A DNA stretch of 64,000 nucleotides from Acidimicrobiia bacterium. Lineage in GTDB: Bacteria; Actinomycetota; Acidimicrobiia; Acidimicrobiales; MedAcidi-G1. Both the position numbers and the translations under genes were made by a program. The notes under the pieces are model-generated. The model was not told the origin of the DNA. It was given only the letters and a program-made list of their open reading frames with translations, and did no database searches. Shown piece after piece: positions 60,773 through 64,000 of the stretch. Each line of letters opens with the position of its first letter. Within the stretch, counting starts at the first letter, position 1. The stretch spans positions 109,377 to 173,376 of the forward strand of contig DUCC01000002.1 of the NCBI GenBank assembly GCA_012959995.1, written 5' to 3'.

Positions 60773-61264
60773 ATGGATGCGGCTTCTCCCCCTCCGCTGC
60801 CCATGCTCGAGAAGCGCCGTATTGAAGCGGCGGTTTTAAAAAATGTTTACGACGTTTTGGTAAAGCGTTTGGGCAAGGAGGCGGCCCAGGAGGTCATCGG
60901 GGCGGCGGTTATTCAGTCGGCGGTCGACCAGGGTGAGGAGTTTCGTCAGCAGCAAAGCGGGACGCCTGATTTGGCGGCTTTTAGCGCTCTTTCTGCGCAG
61001 TGGTCAAGCGGCGGGGCGATGGAGGCTACGCCGTTGCGGGCTACCGCTGAGCATTTGGATTACGACGTGACGCATTGCGCTTATGCCGAAATGTACCGAG
61101 ACATGGGCTTGGCCGAGATCGGGCATTTGTTGTCATGTAATCGTGATCAAACGTTTATTCAGGGGTTTAACCCAGACATTGAGTTGACGGTGACCCAAAC
61201 CATCATGCAGGGTGCTGACTATTGTGATTTTCGTTACCGTATGACCGATCAGAAAGAGGATTAG
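60773..61264 (+). CDS. L-2-amino-thiazoline-4-carboxylate hydrolase-family protein
   Basis: 163 residues. FNPDIELTVTQTIMQGADYCDFRYRM and THCAYAEMYRDMGLAEIGHLLSCNRD match the ATC hydrolase family, which opens the thiazoline ring in cysteine-forming pathways or has diverged. It lies between the PAC2 gene and a mycothiol-dependent enzyme, with gaps of three and two bases, so it belongs to the same operon. Confidence 0.8.
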   Translation: MDAASPPPLPMLEKRRIEAAVLKNVYDVLVKRLGKEAAQEVIGAAVIQSAVDQGEEFRQQQSGTPDLAAFSALSAQWSSGGAMEATPLRATAEHLDYDVTHCAYAEMYRDMGLAEIGHLLSCNRDQTFIQGFNPDIELTVTQTIMQGADYCDFRYRMTDQKED

Positions 61265-61266
61265 CT

Positions 61267-61968
61267 ATGGACCGCTCTGATTACCTAACTCACCTTGAGG
61301 CCGACGGTCGAGCTTTTATTGAGGCTTGTCAGGCGGCACCTGCTGCCCCGGTGGCGGCTTGTCCAGAGTGGACCAATACCGAGTTGTTGAGCCATTTGGC
61401 TATGGTGTGGCGTTTTGCTTTAGCCCAGGTCGCGGTGGCCGATGCAGCAAACCCTACGGGCCCAAATATCCCCGAGGGTGATACGCCGGCGGCGGCGTTG
61501 GCAGATGTGCTAGCCGCCTTCGCAGAGGTTGATTTGGAGGCACCGGCCTGGAACTGGTCGCCTGATTTAACGGCGGCTTTTTGGGTGCGGCGCATGGCCC
61601 ACGAAACTGCGGTGCATCGTTGGGATGCTGAGCAGGCGGCCGGGAGCCCTCAACCCATCGGCTCTGCGTTGGCGCCCGATACTTTGGCCGAAGTTGTTGA
61701 GGTGATGGTGCAATTTAACCGTAAGGGCAAGGTGGAGGATTTTCCGGCGGGGTCGCTGCATTTACATGGCACCGATGCCCAGGCCGAGTGGCTGTTGGTG
61801 CCTGGGCCAGAGGGGCTAACGGTGACTCAGGAGCATGCCAAGGCTGATGTTGCGGCCCGAGGCACCACCTCTGATCTGGCTTTGTGGCTATGGGGCCGCG
61901 GTAGCGGTGACCTGGAATGTTTCGGCAACCAGAGCCTGCTCGACGCTTGGGCTTCGGTTACCCCTTAA
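61267..61968 (+). CDS. Mycothiol-dependent maleylpyruvate isomerase-family protein
   Basis: 233 residues. The DinB-like metal motif ARMAHETAVHRWDAE-like (RRMAHETAVHRWDAEQ) and the PEWTNTELLSHLAMV opening define the actinobacterial mycothiol maleylpyruvate-isomerase/DinB fold; the C-terminal part is the SCP2-like second domain (DLALWLWGRG). Substrate unknown. Last gene of the PAC2/ATC operon. Confidence 0.85.
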   Translation: MDRSDYLTHLEADGRAFIEACQAAPAAPVAACPEWTNTELLSHLAMVWRFALAQVAVADAANPTGPNIPEGDTPAAALADVLAAFAEVDLEAPAWNWSPDLTAAFWVRRMAHETAVHRWDAEQAAGSPQPIGSALAPDTLAEVVEVMVQFNRKGKVEDFPAGSLHLHGTDAQAEWLLVPGPEGLTVTQEHAKADVAARGTTSDLALWLWGRGSGDLECFGNQSLLDAWASVTP

Positions 61969-61994
61969 CTAGTTCCAGAACTTTTTCGGTTCAC

Positions 61995-62120
61995 TCACCA
62001 CGAACTTCGTTTAGCGGCGGCTTTCCAACCTGACTTCACCGACGAATCAACAGGCTCCACCGGCACCCGTGTGCGGCCCACCAGTTTGACGAATGCCCAA
62101 ACCTTTTTGAGTGCTTTCAT
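61995..62120 (-). CDS. Short basic ORF, paralogue of the MsrA-coupled ORF
   Basis: 41 residues, opening MKALKKVWAFVKLVG and ending in a Lys/Arg/Trp-rich tail. It aligns with the ORF at 62745-62882: both have a basic start, an LV-R-T-x-VP centre (RTRVPVEPVDSS versus [12 protein letters not shown]) and a G-W/Y-KA block. The two copies retaining similar sequence support real coding. A GGGAAAA run, a weak ribosome site, precedes the ATG. No known family. Confidence 0.5.
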   Translation of the reverse strand: MKALKKVWAFVKLVGRTRVPVEPVDSSVKSGWKAAAKRSSW

Positions 62121-62214
62121 GGTTTTCCCATCTTGAATGCTTCGGCCTTGAACCCAACTTAGCCCATTACTACTATTGGTGTTCGGTCACCGTAATAGCT
62201 GCAAACTGGACGGC

Positions 62215-62331
62215 TTATTTCGGTGAGTCCTCGGCACGAACGATTAGCCACCAACTGACAGGTGTCCCAAAGGCGGCACCAGTAAGAACCATTAACATCA
62301 GAACTATCCTTACGTTGCGAAATAACTTCAT
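62215..62331 (-). CDS. Short membrane ORF, unknown function
   Basis: 38 residues, hydrophobic segment about 7-26 (VRIVLMLMVLTGAAFGTP). The reading frame stays open for 39 more codons upstream (to 62448) without a usual start, with protein-like composition, so this may be the tail of a broken gene. The ATG overlaps the stop of another short frame (62328-62414) by four bases (ATGA). Confidence 0.3.
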   Translation of the reverse strand: MKLFRNVRIVLMLMVLTGAAFGTPVSWWLIVRAEDSPK

Positions 62332-62414
62332 AGGGTTCTTGCGAGTATCCAATGACTTGATGTACTTTGTTTTAGTGCCATCACGACTGCTAACCCAATA
62401 AATAAGCGCTTCAT
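62328..62414 (-). CDS. Short ORF with a hydrophobic start
   Basis: 28 residues beginning MKRLFIGLAVVMAL, preceded by GGGGAGAA at ribosome-site distance, and coupled by ATGA overlap to the 38-residue ORF. Could be a leader peptide or chance. Low support. Confidence 0.2.
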   Translation of the reverse strand: MKRLFIGLAVVMALKQSTSSHWILARTL

Positions 62415-62581
62415 TTTTCTCCCCAGCAACTGTTTCAATTTGTTTCTCCTACCGTGCCCCATCAATTGCGCAAAATCAAGGGGTTAGCTTTGTAACCAGT
62501 TTTTAAACGGAGAAATGCAACCCTTACGAACACCTGCTATTTAGAAATAACTTAAAACTATAGATACCAATTTTGACCTAG

Positions 62582-62743
62582 CTCTTAGGCAAACTTGAGC
62601 GTTTTGCTGAGCAATATTTAAACGAAGACCAAGGAAACATCAGCCACTTACCCAGCGCCATGGATGCTTTGTGGGCCAGCACCGTCCCAGCTTGTCGCGG
62701 CCACTTTCCCGAAGAAACCCTTGGCCAAGGCCGGCCACGGTGA
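62582..62743 (+). pseudogene. Possible C-terminal fragment of a degraded gene
   Basis: An open plus-strand frame of 53 codons between two stops with protein-like sequence (LERFAEQYLNEDQGNISHLP, then ALWASTVPACRGHFPEE) but no start codon at its beginning; the first ATG is internal (62660). It ends one base before the stop of the convergent short ORF. Probably a relic; I could not identify the parent. Confidence 0.25.
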
Positions 62744-62744
62744 A

Positions 62745-62882
62745 CTATCTCTTCTTGTTTCTTTTCTTATAAAACCCGGCGCCTTTGGCTTTATACCCGG
62801 CGCGCTCAGACGAATCAATACCCTGATAAGGAACTTTGGTGGCCCGAACCAGTCGAATAAACCTGCGCAGCTTCGCAATCAT
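62745..62882 (-). CDS. Short basic ORF translationally coupled to msrA
   Basis: 45 residues, [18 protein letters not shown] then an [13 protein letters not shown] block and a strongly basic C-terminus (YKKRNKKR). The ATG overlaps the TGA of msrA (ATGA), and GGAAAG just upstream serves as ribosome site. It shows clear similarity to the 41-residue ORF at 61995-62120. Net charge is highly positive, so it may bind nucleic acid or membranes. No family recognised. Confidence 0.6.
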   Translation of the reverse strand: MIAKLRRFIRLVRATKVPYQGIDSSERAGYKAKGAGFYKKRNKKR

Positions 62883-63457
62883 CTTTCCGCCTTAAAACCG
62901 GTGGGGCAACTCGCACCGGTGCCACCCAGGTTGCAATAACCGTCAGGGTTTTTGGCTAAATATTGTTGGTGATCCTCACTAGCGTAGGTAAACACCCCGA
63001 GGTCAGAGATTTCTGTAGTGATCGGGCCATACCCAGCCGCCGTCAGCACCGGAGCATAGGCGTCTCGGGTAGCTTCGGCGGCCCAGCGTTGAGCCTGACC
63101 GGCCACAAAAATGGCTGACCGATACTGTGACCCCACATCGTTGCCTTGGCGCATGCCTTGGGTGGGGTCGTGGTTTTCCCAAAAAATAACTAGCAATTCT
63201 TCGAGGGTCACCTCGGCCGGGTCAAAGACCACCAACACTGCTTCCGCATGGCCAGTTTGGCCGCTACAAACCCGAAAATAATCGGGTTGATCGGTCTGCC
63301 CGCCGGTGAAACCCACGGCAGTGGACCACACCCCAGGGGTTTCCCAAAATTTGCGTTCCGCTCCCCAATAACAACCCATAGCCACCACCAAAGTTTCGAG
63401 ATGATCAGGAAACGGCGGGGCGATGGGGTTGAAATTTACAAAATGATTGACGGGCAT
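62879..63457 (-). CDS. msrA: Peptide methionine sulfoxide reductase A
   Basis: 192 residues. The catalytic Cys29 lies in AMGCYWGAE, a GCYWG variant of the usual GCFWG; the GYTGG-like [25 protein letters not shown] segment and [22 protein letters not shown] follow. It reduces the S-form of methionine sulfoxide, typically with thioredoxin. ATG 63457 is preceded by TAGGCT six bases upstream. It is coupled to a small basic ORF by ATGA. Confidence 0.93.
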   Translation of the reverse strand: MPVNHFVNFNPIAPPFPDHLETLVVAMGCYWGAERKFWETPGVWSTAVGFTGGQTDQPDYFRVCSGQTGHAEAVLVVFDPAEVTLEELLVIFWENHDPTQGMRQGNDVGSQYRSAIFVAGQAQRWAAEATRDAYAPVLTAAGYGPITTEISDLGVFTYASEDHQQYLAKNPDGYCNLGGTGASCPTGFKAER

Positions 63458-63463
63458 AGCGGC

Positions 63464-63469
63464 AGCCTA
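63464..63469 (-). promoter_or_regulatory. Predicted -10 element (TAGGCT) for msrA
   Basis: TAGGCT, six bases, ATG 63457; no SD site. Confidence 0.5.
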
Positions 63470-63510
63470 CTGAGCGAATACTAAGCACTCCGTCAATTGG
63501 CGGTCATTGG

Positions 63511-64000
63511 CTAATTCTCGCGCAGCTCATGGCGCATCACCTTGCCCAGCGCATTACGAGGCAAAGCAGCAACCACATGAATCCGACGCGGTAATTTGTA
63601 GGCCGCCAAAGCCTCTCGGGCAAACAGGCGAAGCTCTTCAATGCCGGGTTCGGTGGCCCCATCAGCCAGCACCACCCAGGCCACCACCTCTTCGCCCCAT
63701 TCATCGCTAGGCACTCCGGCCACCGCCACCTCAGCAATCGATGGATGTTCGGCCAAAGCATCATCCACTTCGCGGGGATACACATTGAAACCACCAGAAA
63801 TAATCAACTCTTTGGCCCGACCAGTTATGGACACATAACCGTCTTGGTCAACAACTCCCAAGTCGCCGGTGCGAAACCAGTCACCGTCTGGGTCATCCAC
63901 GAAGGCTGCTTGGTTGGCTTCCGGACGCTCCCAATAACCAGAAAAAACATTGGGCCCCCGCACCAATATTTCGTTCGTCTCAGCATCAAGACGCAAATCC
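63511..64000 (-). CDS. Acyl-CoA synthetase (AMP-forming), C-terminal part, cut by the window edge
   Basis: 163 codons of an adenylate-forming ligase; the start lies to the right of the window. Visible: GYWERPEANQ, DWFRTGDLG (Asp for ATP ribose), GRAKELIISGGFNVYP and the catalytic Lys in GKVMRHEL near the C-terminus. This is the end of an ANL-family acyl/malonyl-CoA synthetase. The frame is open through the window edge. Confidence 0.88.
   Translation of the reverse strand, partial: DLRLDAETNEILVRGPNVFSGYWERPEANQAAFVDDPDGDWFRTGDLGVVDQDGYVSITGRAKELIISGGFNVYPREVDDALAEHPSIAEVAVAGVPSDEWGEEVVAWVVLADGATEPGIEELRLFAREALAAYKLPRRIHVVAALPRNALGKVMRHELREN

Larger units (their letters stand above)
61969..62744. 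other. Low-GC stretch with only short ORFs and no recognised long gene
   Basis: About 780 bases separate the mycothiol-enzyme gene from the MsrA-coupled small ORF. From about 62130 to 62640 the sequence is visibly richer in A and T than its surroundings. No tRNA, insertion sequence or long coding frame is seen. Three short minus-strand ORFs and one degraded plus-strand frame are listed separately. The stretch may be a former mobile segment. Confidence 0.5.

Overview
The window looks like a chromosomal segment of a high-gene-density actinobacterium, most likely from the Acidimicrobiia. The evidence for this is a NucS mismatch endonuclease, a mycothiol S-conjugate amidase (Mca), a mycothiol-dependent maleylpyruvate isomerase-type enzyme, a coenzyme F420 guanylyltransferase (CofC/FbiD) with two LLM-type F420-dependent oxidoreductases, a DUF3159-type membrane protein and a PAC2 protein. 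The class assignment is inference; the phylum is well supported. I see no tRNA, rRNA, CRISPR array, insertion sequence or integrase.

Layout. 0-7.3 kb: start of an exonuclease III gene, a HAD hydrolase, the ABC-F factor EttA, a sulfate-activation operon (cysD-cysN-cysC) with divergent cysQ, and nucS. 7.3-21.3 kb: envelope and housekeeping genes (VanW protein, FAD reductase, PAP2 phosphatase, F420 oxidoreductase, thioesterases, SNase lipoprotein, YdjC deacetylase, SCP2 protein, Mca, NfeD/SPFH pair, PhoU-TrkA_C protein with an MgtE-like transporter, Thr-rich secreted protein). 21.4-42.9 kb: a large catabolic island. It holds two fold-type II PLP enzymes, a BMP-type nucleoside ABC importer (four genes), a thiamine-binding protein, an 8-oxoguanine-deaminase-like amidohydrolase, an F420 oxidoreductase, an SsnA-like aminohydrolase, a fused XdhD-like molybdenum hydroxylase, a D-carbamoylase-like nitrilase, an allantoate/N-carbamoyl-L-amino-acid amidohydrolase, a second three-subunit xanthine-dehydrogenase-type hydroxylase, a divergent DauR/YheO-type HTH regulator and an amidase. 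42.9-64 kb: phosphoribosyltransferase, a three-gene membrane/His-Met-rich lipoprotein set, SpoU methyltransferase, serine hydrolase, RNase HII, gpsA, cofC, ABC-2 exporter, PhnZ-like HD protein, Nudix, SulP permease with a sulfatase, PAC2, ATC hydrolase-like protein, MsrA and the end of an acyl-CoA synthetase.

How the genes fit together. The island reads as a route for importing a purine- or hydantoin-like N-heterocycle, hydroxylating it on two molybdenum enzymes, deaminating it, and hydrolysing the ring-opened carbamoyl/ureido products. It resembles the E. coli ygeW-ssnA-xdhD region in gene content but not in order, and it lacks a recognisable ring-opening hydantoinase or allantoinase.

Two sequence-level patterns run through the whole window. 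First, at least seventeen genes have a TAnnnT hexamer exactly 6 or 7 bases before the start codon, usually without a Shine-Dalgarno sequence, which points to leaderless transcription; internal operon genes and some others use AGGAG-type sites instead. Second, three long near-perfect palindromes share the core GGGG-W-CWG-W-CCCC but have unrelated outer arms, and two of them form the 3' ends of coding sequences. A low-GC stretch (about 61.97-62.88 kb) carries a pair of related, previously overlooked short basic ORFs, one of them translationally coupled to msrA.
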